Source of the DNA: Oscillospiraceae bacterium
GTDB taxonomy: Bacteria > Bacillota > Clostridia > Oscillospirales > Oscillospiraceae
Length of the DNA: 64,000 nucleotides
Direction: 5' to 3'
Assembly (NCBI GenBank): GCA_902798545.1
Contig: CADBWQ010000005.1
Location: 20,765-84,764, forward strand
A model generated the notes under the pieces. It saw nothing but the letters and a program-made list of their open reading frames with translations, had not been told where the DNA came from and made no database searches. The position numbers and the translations under genes are program-made. Shown piece after piece: positions 50,525 through 59,657 of this stretch. Each line of letters begins with the position of its first letter. Position 1 is the first letter of the stretch.

Positions 50525-51481
50525 TCAGGTACCCCAGGCGTCGCTGCCTTTTTCCTCGGGAATGACCAGCTGCATCGCACGGATTGCACACTCGATCATG
50601 TCGTCGTCCGGCTCATTCGTCGTGATGTGCTGCAGCCACTTGCCCGGAGCGGAGAGAATAGCCGAGAGCTTGTTGTCGTGCAGACCGCACCAGCGGTTGA
50701 TCTCATAGCTGATCCCAACCACCACAGGCAGCAACAGCAGATGCACTCCCACGCGGGCGAAGGGATTGGCAACCCGAACAGTGGCGTTGACAAGAATGCT
50801 GACCAGCACTACCACCAGCAGAAAGCTGGTGCCGCAGCGGGGATGGAAGCGCTTTTCAGGCCGGACATTCTCGACCGTCAGTTCCTTTCCATGCTCATAG
50901 CAGAAGATCGTCTTATGCTCGGCTCCGTGATAGGAAAAAAGACGCTTGATATCCTTCATATTTGCCACAAGCGACATATAGCCCAGCAGAATCGCCACCT
51001 TCACGACACCCTCAGAGAGGTTCCGCAGAAGATAGGTCTTTGTCAGGGGCTTGATGGCCGTGACAATGAATGTCGGCAGAAAGATAAACAGGAACACACT
51101 GAGCAGGATGCCCAGTACCACGGCAACATAAATGATGAGCTTCTCCGCCTTCTCCGCAGAGAAGTGCTCGCTGATCCATTTGTCGATCTTATCCGGTTCC
51201 TCCTGCTGTTCAAGGGGGACCAGGCTTGCGGAATAGGTCAGGGCCTGCATGCCCTTGACCATCGAGTCGATAAAAGTGACACAGCCACGTACAAAAGGCC
51301 AGCCAAAGAAGGGGTATTTCTCACGCAGCAGATGCAGGTCCTCGACCTTTTCAACCAGACCGTCCTCGGTCCGGCAGACGATGGCCTGTTTCTTGGGGCC
51401 ACGCATCAGAATACCCTCAATCAAGGCCTGGCCGCCGATAGAGGTCTTAAAACCACAGGATTTCTCGTGTTTTCCAGCCAT
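50525..51481 (-). CDS. DUF1385 multi-helix membrane protein
   Basis: The 318-residue protein starts SIGGQALIEGILMRGPK, the DUF1385 hallmark, and contains YHGAEHKTIFCYEHG and RFHPRCGTSFLL, with four or five membrane helices in the C-terminal two thirds. The conserved His/Cys residues suggest a metal site. The family is often found beside prmC/prfA and its function is unknown. The ATG at 51481 follows GGAG; an upstream ATG would include it. Confidence 0.88.
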   Translation of the reverse strand: MAGKHEKSCGFKTSIGGQALIEGILMRGPKKQAIVCRTEDGLVEKVEDLHLLREKYPFFGWPFVRGCVTFIDSMVKGMQALTYSASLVPLEQQEEPDKIDKWISEHFSAEKAEKLIIYVAVVLGILLSVFLFIFLPTFIVTAIKPLTKTYLLRNLSEGVVKVAILLGYMSLVANMKDIKRLFSYHGAEHKTIFCYEHGKELTVENVRPEKRFHPRCGTSFLLVVVLVSILVNATVRVANPFARVGVHLLLLPVVVGISYEINRWCGLHDNKLSAILSAPGKWLQHITTNEPDDDMIECAIRAMQLVIPEEKGSDAWGT

Positions 51482-51533
51482 TGTTAACTCCAGAATCATG
51501 CAATGAAATATCAGGGAAGAGTAATGCGTATTA

Positions 51534-52529
51534 TCAGGTCCTTGAACTGATCGGAAGGTAAATCAGCACCATGCAGCCGCCGCCGTCGGCATTGCGGATA
51601 TCCATCCGCCCTTTATGCCGTGTGACGATCTCATCGCAGACAGCAAGTCCGATGCCCGTACCGCGGTTCTTGGAGCTTCCTTTATAGAATTTCTCCTTCA
51701 CGTGCGGCAATTCCGCCTCAGGAATACCATTTCCATAATCGCGGAATATGATCTTCACAAAAGCACCGTCGCGTTCCAGACTCACATCGATGATCTTGCC
51801 GTCACCGCCGTGGATCATGGCGTTGTCCAGCAGGTTCAGAAACACCTGTTTCAGGCGCTCCGGATCACCCGGAATCATGGGAATATCCTCATCCGGGGCT
51901 TTGTAGTTGACATCCATTCCCGCCTGCTTCATGAGCTTGCCATAGGTGAAGAGCGCGTCCTCCAGCTCCTCGGCGATGTCGATCATCTCCACGCGCAGGT
52001 TAAAGCGTCCGTCCTGAATCCGGGTGAACTCCAGCAACTCCGTCACCATACCGGTGAGCCGCTCAGCCTCCTTGGAGATAATGTTGATGCCGCGGAGGGA
52101 ATCCCCCTGTACCGCCGGATCAAACGCGATGGTTTCACTCCAGCCGGTGATCGCCGTCAGCGGTGTACGAAGCTCGTGGGACACCTGGGAGATAAAGTCT
52201 GTACGGGCTTTTTCCGCCTGGGCAACCTTATCCGACATGTCGTTGATGGCGTCAGTCAGCTGCCCGATTTCATTGTCTCTGCGGTCTTCCAGCTGGCTGC
52301 CGTAACTCCCGGAGGCGATCTCCGCAGCAAATTGCGTCAACCGGTCGATGGGCTCAGAGACATTCTTCCAGAACCAGAAGAGCAGATAGATCATGTAAAA
52401 ACAGATCAGTACGAGGACACAGACGGCCAGAATCATGTACTCGCGGGTCACTGCCCAGATGCTCAGCAGCATGAGGATCAGCGCGGCGATGACTGAAACT
52501 GTCAGCTGTGTCCGTAGATTCTTAAACAT
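51534..52529 (-). CDS. Sensor histidine kinase of a two-component system
   Basis: The 331-residue kinase has two adjacent N-terminal membrane helices with almost no external loop (residues 11-26 and 32-53), a HAMP domain, HisKA (FISQVSHELRTPLT) and HATPase_c (NLLDNAMIHGG; GTGIGLAVCDEI). The lack of an external domain suggests membrane-intrinsic sensing. It is transcribed after its response regulator, 63 bases apart. Confidence 0.93.
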   Translation of the reverse strand: MFKNLRTQLTVSVIAALILMLLSIWAVTREYMILAVCVLVLICFYMIYLLFWFWKNVSEPIDRLTQFAAEIASGSYGSQLEDRRDNEIGQLTDAINDMSDKVAQAEKARTDFISQVSHELRTPLTAITGWSETIAFDPAVQGDSLRGINIISKEAERLTGMVTELLEFTRIQDGRFNLRVEMIDIAEELEDALFTYGKLMKQAGMDVNYKAPDEDIPMIPGDPERLKQVFLNLLDNAMIHGGDGKIIDVSLERDGAFVKIIFRDYGNGIPEAELPHVKEKFYKGSSKNRGTGIGLAVCDEIVTRHKGRMDIRNADGGGCMVLIYLPISSRT

Positions 52530-52592
52530 AGAAATGTACTTCCTGAAAACGTACTTTCCGGGCGCTGTCCGGAAGGATCCTTATCTCGGGGA

Positions 52593-53282
52593 TCAGTAGC
52601 CCCACTTGTACCCATAGCCCCAGACCGTGGTGATGAATTCCGGTTCCGTGGGATCGGATTCGATCTTGATGCGCAGACGGCGGATATTGACATCGACGGT
52701 CTTGAGTTCACCGCTGAAGTCAGACCCCCATACCGCACTGAGAATATCCTCACGGCTCATGGCCTTGCCCGGATTCTCCATGAACAGTTTCATGAGCTGA
52801 TACTCGATCTGGGTTAGCTTCAGGCGCTGGCCGTCCTTCTCCAGGGTGCGGTTGCGCGGATTCAGCACAAAGGGACCGCTGACCAGCTCGGCATTGGCGT
52901 TCTCCTCTTCGTCCGACCCGAGCCGGCGTACCAGCGCATCCACACGGGCAGTGAGCTCAGCGGGAGAGAACGGTTTGGTCACATAGTCATCGGCACCGGT
53001 CATGAGTCCGGTGACCTTGTCGATCTCCTGACTCTTCGCGGTTAACATAATAATGCCCATTTTGGAACCGGAAGCGCGAATCCTGCGACATACTTCAAAG
53101 CCGTCAATATCCGGCAACATGACATCCAGCAGAGCGAGACAGATGTCGGGATTGGCCTTGACCTTCTCAAGCGCTTCCGTGCCTGTTGCAGCCTCAATGG
53201 GCTCATATCCGCTGCGGCGCAGATTGATCACAACAAAACTGCGGATATTACTCTCGTCTTCCATGACCAGTATTTTCTTCAT
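52593..53282 (-). CDS. OmpR/PhoB-family response regulator
   Basis: The 229-residue protein has a receiver domain (acid pocket VMEDE, phospho-Asp in LLDVMLPD, TAKS and the K in VTKPF) and a winged-helix DNA-binding domain (LTQIEYQLMKLF; VDVNIRRLRIKIE; VWGYGYKW). It pairs with the downstream kinase. The regulon is unknown; the adjacent divergent gene is one candidate target. Confidence 0.95.
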   Translation of the reverse strand: MKKILVMEDESNIRSFVVINLRRSGYEPIEAATGTEALEKVKANPDICLALLDVMLPDIDGFEVCRRIRASGSKMGIIMLTAKSQEIDKVTGLMTGADDYVTKPFSPAELTARVDALVRRLGSDEEENANAELVSGPFVLNPRNRTLEKDGQRLKLTQIEYQLMKLFMENPGKAMSREDILSAVWGSDFSGELKTVDVNIRRLRIKIESDPTEPEFITTVWGYGYKWGY

Positions 53283-53335
53283 ATTGACATTCCCTCCTGA
53301 TCTCCAAAAGAGACTTGGTTACAATCTGACAAGTA

Positions 53336-53344
53336 ATTATAACA
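53336..53344 (-). promoter_or_regulatory. Extended -10 promoter of the two-component operon
   Basis: On the minus strand TGTTATAAT (53344-53336) is an extended -10, about 50 bases before the response-regulator start. Confidence 0.6.
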
Positions 53345-53423
53345 TAGTTTTCTCAAAAATGGTAGTCAAAGTTTCAAATAATAGAAATAAAATGAAAAAT
53401 CTTTGCAGCCTATGGATGGGAGC

Positions 53424-53452
53424 TTGCGCGAAAGGGGGAAACCTGATAGAAT
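53424..53452 (+). promoter_or_regulatory. Promoter predicting a leaderless mRNA for the GTPase-nuclease gene
   Basis: TTGCGC (53424-53429), a 17-base spacer ending in TGA, and TAGAAT (53447-53452) place the expected transcription start at about 53459-53460, the A of the ATG itself. Confidence 0.5.
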
Positions 53453-53459
53453 CTCACGC

Positions 53460-56075
53460 ATGGAACACAGAAAGAGAATCACGCTGAGCATCACGGCCCA
53501 TGTCGACGCCGGAAAGACGACCCTGGCCGAGGCGATGCTCTATGAAGCGGGACAACTGAAAAAACGAGGGCGCGTGGACCACCGGGACTCCAGCCTGGAC
53601 TATGAGGATTTTGAACGGGCGAGGGGAATCACAGCCTTCTCAAAACAGGCGGTTTTCTCTTACGGCAGTACGGACTTCAGCCTGATCGACACGCCGGGAC
53701 ATGCGGATTTGTTCGCAGAGACGCGGCGTGGCCTGCGCGTACCGGATGCCGCGGTTCTGGTGATCAGCGGGAGTGAGGGAATCCAAGCGGACACCGGCCT
53801 GCTCTGGGAACTTCTGGAGCGGCAGCGGCTTCCAACCTGGATTTTTGTCTCCAAGATGGATCTGATCGACGGTGACCGGAAAAAGCTGCTGGGAGATTTA
53901 CAGCAGAGACTATCCGATGGCGTGACTGACTTCACGTCTGCGCGGGAACAAGTGGATGAGAGTGCGGCCGAGCTGGACGAGAGCTGCATGAATGAGTACC
54001 TGGAACGAGGAAGTGTTTCGGACAATGCACTCTCCGGGGCGATTGCCGCGAGGCATATTTTCCCGTGCTTTTTCGGCTCCGGCCTTCGACAGGAGGGGGT
54101 CCGGGAATTCCTGGAAGCACTGGATCGCTGGACAGAGAGTCCCGCTTGGCCGGAGATCTTCTCGGCACTCTGCTACAAGATCAGCCGGGATCCGCGCGGA
54201 CAGCGTATGACACAGGTGAAGATTACCGGCGGCCGTCTTTCCGTCCGGGATTCGGTTCAATACTGTACGGGTGGCGGTACCTGCAAGGAGGAAAAAGTCA
54301 CCGGGATCCGGATCTATTCCGGCGCGCGCTTTGAAACGGCGGAGACTGTGGAGGCCGGACAGGTCTGCAGCCTGTTGGGCCTCACGGAGACTTCGGCAGG
54401 AGCGGTTCTTGGTGAGGAGGCAGTATTGCGAACCGAGAATATGGAGACCGTGCGGCGCTACGGCCTGCACTTTGAAACCAGGCAGGATCCGGTGGTGCTC
54501 CTCGCACAGCTAAGCCAGCTCAGCGAGGAACTCCCGGAGCTGCAGCCAATCAGCGATGGAACGCGGGCCAGTGTCTGCCTCACCGGAAAAATCCAGGGAG
54601 AGATGCTGAAGGCTCTGCTGCAGGAACGCTTTGGACTTCAGGCTGAGCTGGAAGAAGGAAAACTGATCTATAAGGAGACGATTGGCAGACGTGCGGAGGG
54701 GATCGGCCATTTTGAGCCTCTGCGCCATTATGCGGAGGTCCATCTGATCCTGGAACCGCTGCCCGCCGGGAGCGGGGTGCAGCTGGAATCGGTATGCCCG
54801 GAGGATATGCTGAACCGCAACTGGCAGAATCTGATTCTGGATGCACTGCGCGGGGAGCGTCTGCCCGGTGTATTGACCGGCTCGGAGCTTACAGATCTGA
54901 GAATCTCGCTGGTGAGCGGACGTACCCACCCCAAGCACACGGAGGGCGGTGATTTCCGCGAGGCCACGAGACGTGCCCTCCGCCAGGGCCTGATGCAGGC
55001 GGAGAGCAAACTCCTGGAACCGATGTACCGCTTCGAACTGAATCTGCCGGCGGAGCATCTCGGCCGGGCCATCAGCGACTTCAGAATTATGCACGCCGAA
55101 CTGGAGACTCCGGTACAACAGGATACCTTCAGCCGACTGAGCGGAGAAGTGCCGGTCAGTGAGTTCGGAGACTATCCGGAGACGCTGCTCTCCTATACCC
55201 ACGGGCTTGGAAAGGTTACTGTGCATCCATCCGGCTACCGCCCCTGCCATGATGAAGCACGGGTGCTGGAGGAATCATCATACCAGCCGGAGCGAGATAC
55301 GGACTGGCCAACAGGGTCCGTTTTCTGCGCACACGGCGCCGGATTCAATGTCGCATGGCAGCAGGTGCGGGACTACATGCATCTTCCGTCCGCACTGGAA
55401 GAGCAGGATCGGCGGGCCCGGACCGCGATAGCGGTCCACCGCATGCAGCGTATCGACGACCGTGAACTGGAAGAGATCATGCTCCGGGAATTCGGTCCGA
55501 TCCGACGCCGGTCCGACGGCCCGCGGATCAATGCTGCCCCGGCAGGAAATACACCGAGAGTAACAGAAAATGCGGCAGATGCCATCCGCACCGTTATCAT
55601 CGACGGATACAACTTTATTTTTTCCGAACCGGAGCTTCGTGATCTGGCTCGGGACAGCCTTGCAACAGCCCGGGAACACCTCATGGATCGCCTCGCCAGT
55701 TACTGCGGCTTTACCGGACAGAACGGAGTGGTCGTTTTCGACGGCTTTCGGACCGCCGGGAATCCCGGCTCCCGCTCCGATCATGCGAATATCCATGTCG
55801 TTTATACCCCGGAGGGAGAGACGGCGGATGCCTATATCGAACGTCTTGCTTCAGAAATCGGAAAAAACGACAGAGTATCGATCATCACCGGGGACACAAT
55901 GATCCGCATTTCAGCCATGCGTTCCGGCGTCCTCCGGGTGTCGCCGGAGGAGTTCATGTTGGAGCTAGAGGATGCGGAAAAGCAGCTCGGCGACATCCTG
56001 ACCAGGAGTAATTTCCTGGCGCATAAGACCCGTGGAGAGGATGCGGTGAAAGAAGAAAGAAGGAAACAGATATGA
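53460..56075 (+). CDS. TetM/EF-G-like ribosomal GTPase fused to a Rae1/YacP-like NYN nuclease domain
   Basis: The 871-residue protein starts with a translational GTPase: P-loop AHVDAGKTT (13-21), switch I RGIT (55-58), DTPGHAD (77-83) and SKMD (131-134, for N-K-x-D). The following domains resemble domains II-V of tetracycline ribosomal-protection proteins (TetM/TetW). Residues about 711-860 form a NYN (PIN-like) nuclease similar to Rae1/YacP, with four acidic residues: Asp715 (IIDGYN), Asp761 (VFDGF), Asp790 (ETADAYIERLA) and Asp812 (TGD). Rae1 cleaves mRNA in the ribosomal A site, and TetM-like proteins bind next to the A site. Inferred role: a GTP-driven ribosome-associated mRNA endonuclease or rescue factor. 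No Shine-Dalgarno precedes the ATG. The stop overlaps pepT. Confidence 0.88.
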   Translation: MEHRKRITLSITAHVDAGKTTLAEAMLYEAGQLKKRGRVDHRDSSLDYEDFERARGITAFSKQAVFSYGSTDFSLIDTPGHADLFAETRRGLRVPDAAVLVISGSEGIQADTGLLWELLERQRLPTWIFVSKMDLIDGDRKKLLGDLQQRLSDGVTDFTSAREQVDESAAELDESCMNEYLERGSVSDNALSGAIAARHIFPCFFGSGLRQEGVREFLEALDRWTESPAWPEIFSALCYKISRDPRGQRMTQVKITGGRLSVRDSVQYCTGGGTCKEEKVTGIRIYSGARFETAETVEAGQVCSLLGLTETSAGAVLGEEAVLRTENMETVRRYGLHFETRQDPVVLLAQLSQLSEELPELQPISDGTRASVCLTGKIQGEMLKALLQERFGLQAELEEGKLIYKETIGRRAEGIGHFEPLRHYAEVHLILEPLPAGSGVQLESVCPEDMLNRNWQNLILDALRGERLPGVLTGSELTDLRISLVSGRTHPKHTEGGDFREATRRALRQGLMQAESKLLEPMYRFELNLPAEHLGRAISDFRIMHAELETPVQQDTFSRLSGEVPVSEFGDYPETLLSYTHGLGKVTVHPSGYRPCHDEARVLEESSYQPERDTDWPTGSVFCAHGAGFNVAWQQVRDYMHLPSALEEQDRRARTAIAVHRMQRIDDRELEEIMLREFGPIRRRSDGPRINAAPAGNTPRVTENAADAIRTVIIDGYNFIFSEPELRDLARDSLATAREHLMDRLASYCGFTGQNGVVVFDGFRTAGNPGSRSDHANIHVVYTPEGETADAYIERLASEIGKNDRVSIITGDTMIRISAMRSGVLRVSPEEFMLELEDAEKQLGDILTRSNFLAHKTRGEDAVKEERRKQI

Positions 56076-57286
56076 GAGCATATGAGAGATTGATTCAGTA
56101 TGTACAGATCCATACTTCCAGCAGGGAAGATACGGAACAGACCCCCTCGACAGAGCGGCAGTTCGACCTGAGCCATATCCTGGAAGCGGAGATGAAGGCG
56201 CTTGGCTTCCAAGGGGTCTGTGTGGATGAGCATGCCTATGTCTATGGCACGGTCCCTGCGACGCCGGGGCTGGAAAACAGGCCCTGCATTGCCCTGATCG
56301 CCCACCTGGACACCATCCCGGATGAGGACTTCCCGGGAGAGAACGTAAAACCGCAGCTGGTCCGGGAGTATGACGGAGAAGCGATCCGCCTCGGAGAGAC
56401 AGGGAGAATTCTTTCTCCGGAGCAGTTCCCCGACCTGAGGGCACTGAAAGGCCATACTCTTATCACCACCGACGGTACCACGGTCCTCGGAGCGGATGAT
56501 AAGGCCGGTATCTCGGAGATCCTGACCGCCTGTGAGGAGATCATGGCGGAGAATCTCCCGCACGGACCCATCGCGGTCTGCTTTACCCCGGATGAGGAGA
56601 TCGGTCACGGTGCCGCACTGCTCGATCTGGAGCGGCTGGGGGCGGATTTCGCCTTCACTGTAGACGGCGGAGATCCCGCAGAGGTGAATTACGAGACCTT
56701 TAATGCCGCGGCTGTGACGGTCTGTTTCCACGGAGTGAATGTACACCCCGGAGATGCAAAGAATAAAATGCGCAACGCCGCTCTCCTGGCAATGGAGTTC
56801 GAGGCATTGCTTCCAGCGGCCGAGCGCCCGGAGAGAACGGAAGGATATGAAGGCTTTTTCCACCTGATCTCAATGAAAGGCGGCGTGGAAGAGGCAGAGC
56901 TCAGCTATATTGTTCGCGACCATGACGCTGCCCGCTTTGAGGCACGCAAGAAGATCATGTGCCAGGCGGCAAAATTCCTGAATGAACAATATGGCGAAAA
57001 TACAGTGGAACTGAAGATCCGGGAACAGTACCGCAATATGGCCGAGGTCCTGAACCGGCATAAAGACATCGTCGAACTCGCCGATTCCGCCCTGCGAAAA
57101 GCCGGCCTGGAACCCAGACATGTTCCGATCCGTGGAGGAACAGACGGATCCCAGCTTTCCGAACGCGGGCTGCCCTGCCCGAACCTGGGAACCGGCGGCG
57201 CCTGCTTCCATGGCCCCTATGAGCATATCTCCGTGGAGAACATGGACCTCATGGTGAGGGTACTGAAAAATCTGGCCTGCGCCTGA
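56072..57286 (+). CDS. pepT: Peptidase T (tripeptide aminopeptidase, M20B)
   Basis: The 404-residue M20 metallopeptidase has the two-zinc motifs LIAHLDTIPD, TVLGADDKAG, TPDEEIGHG and VDGG, plus the C-terminal GGACFHGPYEHIS, and begins YERLIQYVQIHTSS as PepT does. It releases N-terminal residues from tripeptides in the cytoplasm. It is coupled by ATGA to the GTPase-nuclease, which could link recycling of short peptides to abortive translation, but this is context only. A terminator follows. Confidence 0.93.
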   Translation: MRAYERLIQYVQIHTSSREDTEQTPSTERQFDLSHILEAEMKALGFQGVCVDEHAYVYGTVPATPGLENRPCIALIAHLDTIPDEDFPGENVKPQLVREYDGEAIRLGETGRILSPEQFPDLRALKGHTLITTDGTTVLGADDKAGISEILTACEEIMAENLPHGPIAVCFTPDEEIGHGAALLDLERLGADFAFTVDGGDPAEVNYETFNAAAVTVCFHGVNVHPGDAKNKMRNAALLAMEFEALLPAAERPERTEGYEGFFHLISMKGGVEEAELSYIVRDHDAARFEARKKIMCQAAKFLNEQYGENTVELKIREQYRNMAEVLNRHKDIVELADSALRKAGLEPRHVPIRGGTDGSQLSERGLPCPNLGTGGACFHGPYEHISVENMDLMVRVLKNLACA

Positions 57287-57323
57287 CCTTGCCAGGGCAG
57301 CGGTAGATCTGAAAATAAATGAG

Positions 57324-57367
57324 CAGCAGCGTACGGCTCCTGTATGGATTGGTACGCTGCTGTTTTA
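57324..57367 (+). terminator. Terminator after pepT
   Basis: CAGCAGCGTAC (57324-57334) pairs perfectly with GTACGCTGCTG (57352-57362), followed by TTTTA. Confidence 0.8.
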
Positions 57368-57444
57368 TGCTGTTTATTTATGATATTGCCTGCTCTGCCA
57401 TCCGCCCCACTGATTATGCAGGGGAGGAGAAAACAGAGAGTGAA

Positions 57445-58464
57445 TCAGCCCTGCCAGACCTTGTCGGAGGTGATGTCCCTGAGGCTCGCGGCGCCGCACA
57501 TGGTCATCGTGCTCTTCAGTTCGCCGATGATCTTGTCCATGTAGATGCGGTAGCCCTCCTCGCCGGCACCATAGATTGCCGTGAGGACCGGACGGCCGAT
57601 CAGCACGCCATCCGCCCCCAGCGCCAGAGCGCGGAACACATCCACACCGGAGCGGATACCGCCGTCGACCAGGATGGTGAGCTTTCCTTTGACCTGCCTG
57701 ACAATAGAAGGAAGCACCTCCGCCGTGGAGGGAACGCCGCCCTGGACGCGCCCGCCGTGGTTTGAGACAACGATGGCCGCGGCGCCCGCATCGACAGCCT
57801 TCTGCGCTCCGGCGGGAGTCATGATGCCTTTGATGACAAAAGGCATCTTGGCATAGCGGATGATTTCGCCCATCTCTTCCACCGACTTGCTGCCGGCGTT
57901 GGGATTCATGGCCTTCAGGAAGGGGAGCCCGGCACCGTCGACGTCCATCGCCGCGGCGAAAATGCCGTTGGCGTTCAGAATGTCCAGTTTCTCAAAGACG
58001 GCTTCCTTGTTCCAGGGCTTGATGGTGGGGATGCCGACACCGCCGACCTTGATCATATCCTGCACGGAGGCCTTCATGATCTCCGGATTTACACCGTCCC
58101 CTGTCATTGCCAGCAAACCATATTCATAGGCTGCTTTGATCAGAATGGTGTTATAGGCGATATCGTTGTATTTGGATCCATAATGCAGATCAATCGCACC
58201 CAGCGGGGCCATGAAGATCGGTGCAGTGAACCGCCGACCGAACATCTCAAAGGAGACGTCCGGATCCGCGTTGGGACACAGGGTGTCCATATTAACGCAG
58301 ATCTCCTGCCACTTGTCATAGTTGCGGGCGGCAACATTTCCGGGAACCTTGCTCCCGGGACCGGGCATGGAGTTTGCACAGGCGCGCCCGTTGCAGACAG
58401 GGCAGGCCTTACAGTAGGGGCCGACGCAGTCACGCGCGGCGGCGAGTACTTCATTGTAATTCAT
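57445..58464 (-). CDS. FMN-dependent alpha-hydroxy-acid oxidase/dehydrogenase with N-terminal Cys cluster
   Basis: The 339-residue TIM-barrel flavoenzyme has the family motifs PIFMAPLG, KGIMTPAGA, the catalytic His in VSNHGGR, and phosphate-binding DGGIRSG and LIGRP. Unlike classical lactate or glycolate oxidases it begins with a cysteine cluster (Cys13, 18, 21, 24 and 29; CKACPVCNGRAC) that could hold an iron-sulfur cluster or zinc. In an anaerobe it may pass electrons to a carrier rather than oxygen. The substrate is unknown. It lies upstream of no obvious partner except the radical SAM gene on the same strand. Confidence 0.87.
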   Translation of the reverse strand: MNYNEVLAAARDCVGPYCKACPVCNGRACANSMPGPGSKVPGNVAARNYDKWQEICVNMDTLCPNADPDVSFEMFGRRFTAPIFMAPLGAIDLHYGSKYNDIAYNTILIKAAYEYGLLAMTGDGVNPEIMKASVQDMIKVGGVGIPTIKPWNKEAVFEKLDILNANGIFAAAMDVDGAGLPFLKAMNPNAGSKSVEEMGEIIRYAKMPFVIKGIMTPAGAQKAVDAGAAAIVVSNHGGRVQGGVPSTAEVLPSIVRQVKGKLTILVDGGIRSGVDVFRALALGADGVLIGRPVLTAIYGAGEEGYRIYMDKIIGELKSTMTMCGAASLRDITSDKVWQG

Positions 58465-58535
58465 AATACCACCTCAGGATAGATTTGAGAGTTCTCTGAG
58501 CGAGATCTGTCATCTGCATTATCATGCATCACAGA

Positions 58536-59429
58536 TCAAAAGTCAAGCCCGCTTCCGTCAAAAAGCGGAATACTCTCATCACCGACGGAACTGAGCTCCT
58601 GCCAGAATCCGTCCTGGAGACGCCGGACGTGCATATAATGGATCAGATTTGCGTTTTCATCCGCTGTGACCGGCCGCATGAGCTCTGGATATCTCTCCAG
58701 TCCGGGCATGGGGGTATACTGGCTCATCAGCGAGAAGAGAACACTCCCGGCAGGGAACGTATCCGCCACGTAGTCGATGATGTCCATGCTCTCCGCTGCA
58801 TGCTCCGGCAGAATCAGGTGACGGATCAGCACGCCGCTCTGCAGCAGACCGTCTCCGTCCAGTTGATAGGAACCACGCTGACGGAACATTTCCCCGATGG
58901 CGGCTTTGGCCGCTTCGGGATAATCCGCCGCTGCGGAGTAACGCCGGGCTGTCTCAGCGGACAGATACTTCAGATCCGGCAGATAGACCTGCACCAGGCC
59001 ATCCAGAAGTCTCAACGTCTCAACGCTCTCGTAGGCAGAGCTGTTCCAGACCACGGGCACGCCGAGATCCACGCCGGCCAGCGCCTCCGCAATTACCCGC
59101 GTGAAGTGGGTCGGTGTTACCAGCTCAATGTTATGAACGCCCTCGTCACGAAGGTGAAGCATCACGTCGCGAAGCTCCGGAACAGACAGCGTTTTTCCGA
59201 CGCTGGAACGGCTGATCTCACGATTCTGGCAGAAGACGCAGCGCAGATTGCATCCGGAGAAGAAAATAGTACCGGCACCCCGGACTCCGCTGATACAGGG
59301 CTCTTCACCATAATGCGGCGCGGCGCGCACAACCCGCGGCAGCAGAGGACTGAGACATACACCTCCGGCCGAGGTATCCGTGCGCGGGGCATCACAGTGC
59401 CGGGGACAATCTCGGCAGAGTGGATTCAT
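58536..59429 (-). CDS. Radical SAM protein (PflX/COG1313-like, activase-related)
   Basis: The protein of about 297 residues has an N-terminal CRDCPRHC motif, the radical SAM motif FSGCNLRCVFCQN, and the VTPTHF and VVWNSSAY strands characteristic of COG1313 proteins, related to pyruvate formate-lyase activases. GGGAGG before ATG 59429 sets the start. Its target is not evident: no glycyl-radical enzyme is in the window. It precedes the FMN oxidase on the same strand by about 70 bases, so they may be one unit. Confidence 0.87.
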   Translation of the reverse strand: MNPLCRDCPRHCDAPRTDTSAGGVCLSPLLPRVVRAAPHYGEEPCISGVRGAGTIFFSGCNLRCVFCQNREISRSSVGKTLSVPELRDVMLHLRDEGVHNIELVTPTHFTRVIAEALAGVDLGVPVVWNSSAYESVETLRLLDGLVQVYLPDLKYLSAETARRYSAAADYPEAAKAAIGEMFRQRGSYQLDGDGLLQSGVLIRHLILPEHAAESMDIIDYVADTFPAGSVLFSLMSQYTPMPGLERYPELMRPVTADENANLIHYMHVRRLQDGFWQELSSVGDESIPLFDGSGLDF

Positions 59430-59555
59430 AGGAACCTCCCTCAGACAGAAAATGGAACACATGGGCAAAATGACAAAAAAATATTCTTGCCGAAAGCAAT
59501 TATACGCCGGTTTTGTACATTATGCAAGAATCGAAGAAAAGTTAGAAATAACAGT

Positions 59556-59582
59556 ACATTTTTCCGAAAAATGTGATAAAAT
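59556..59582 (+). promoter_or_regulatory. pgk operon promoter region with 19-bp inverted repeat
   Basis: ACATTTTTC-C-GAAAAATGT (59556-59574) is a perfect inverted repeat directly abutting an extended -10, TGATAAAAT (59574-59582). No consensus -35 is present, since the repeat occupies its place; an activator or repressor site is likely. Confidence 0.6.
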
Positions 59583-59657
59583 ACAATCGAAAAGCAACCA
59601 AACCAGCAATATTTCCTATTCCTATATTTTCATTCATTTGATTCAGGAGGTCACAAA

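Noticed and set aside
53460-56075. Annotation as a tetracycline-resistance protein
   Set aside because: The GTPase core is TetM-like, but the added NYN nuclease domain and chromosomal setting do not support a dedicated resistance role.
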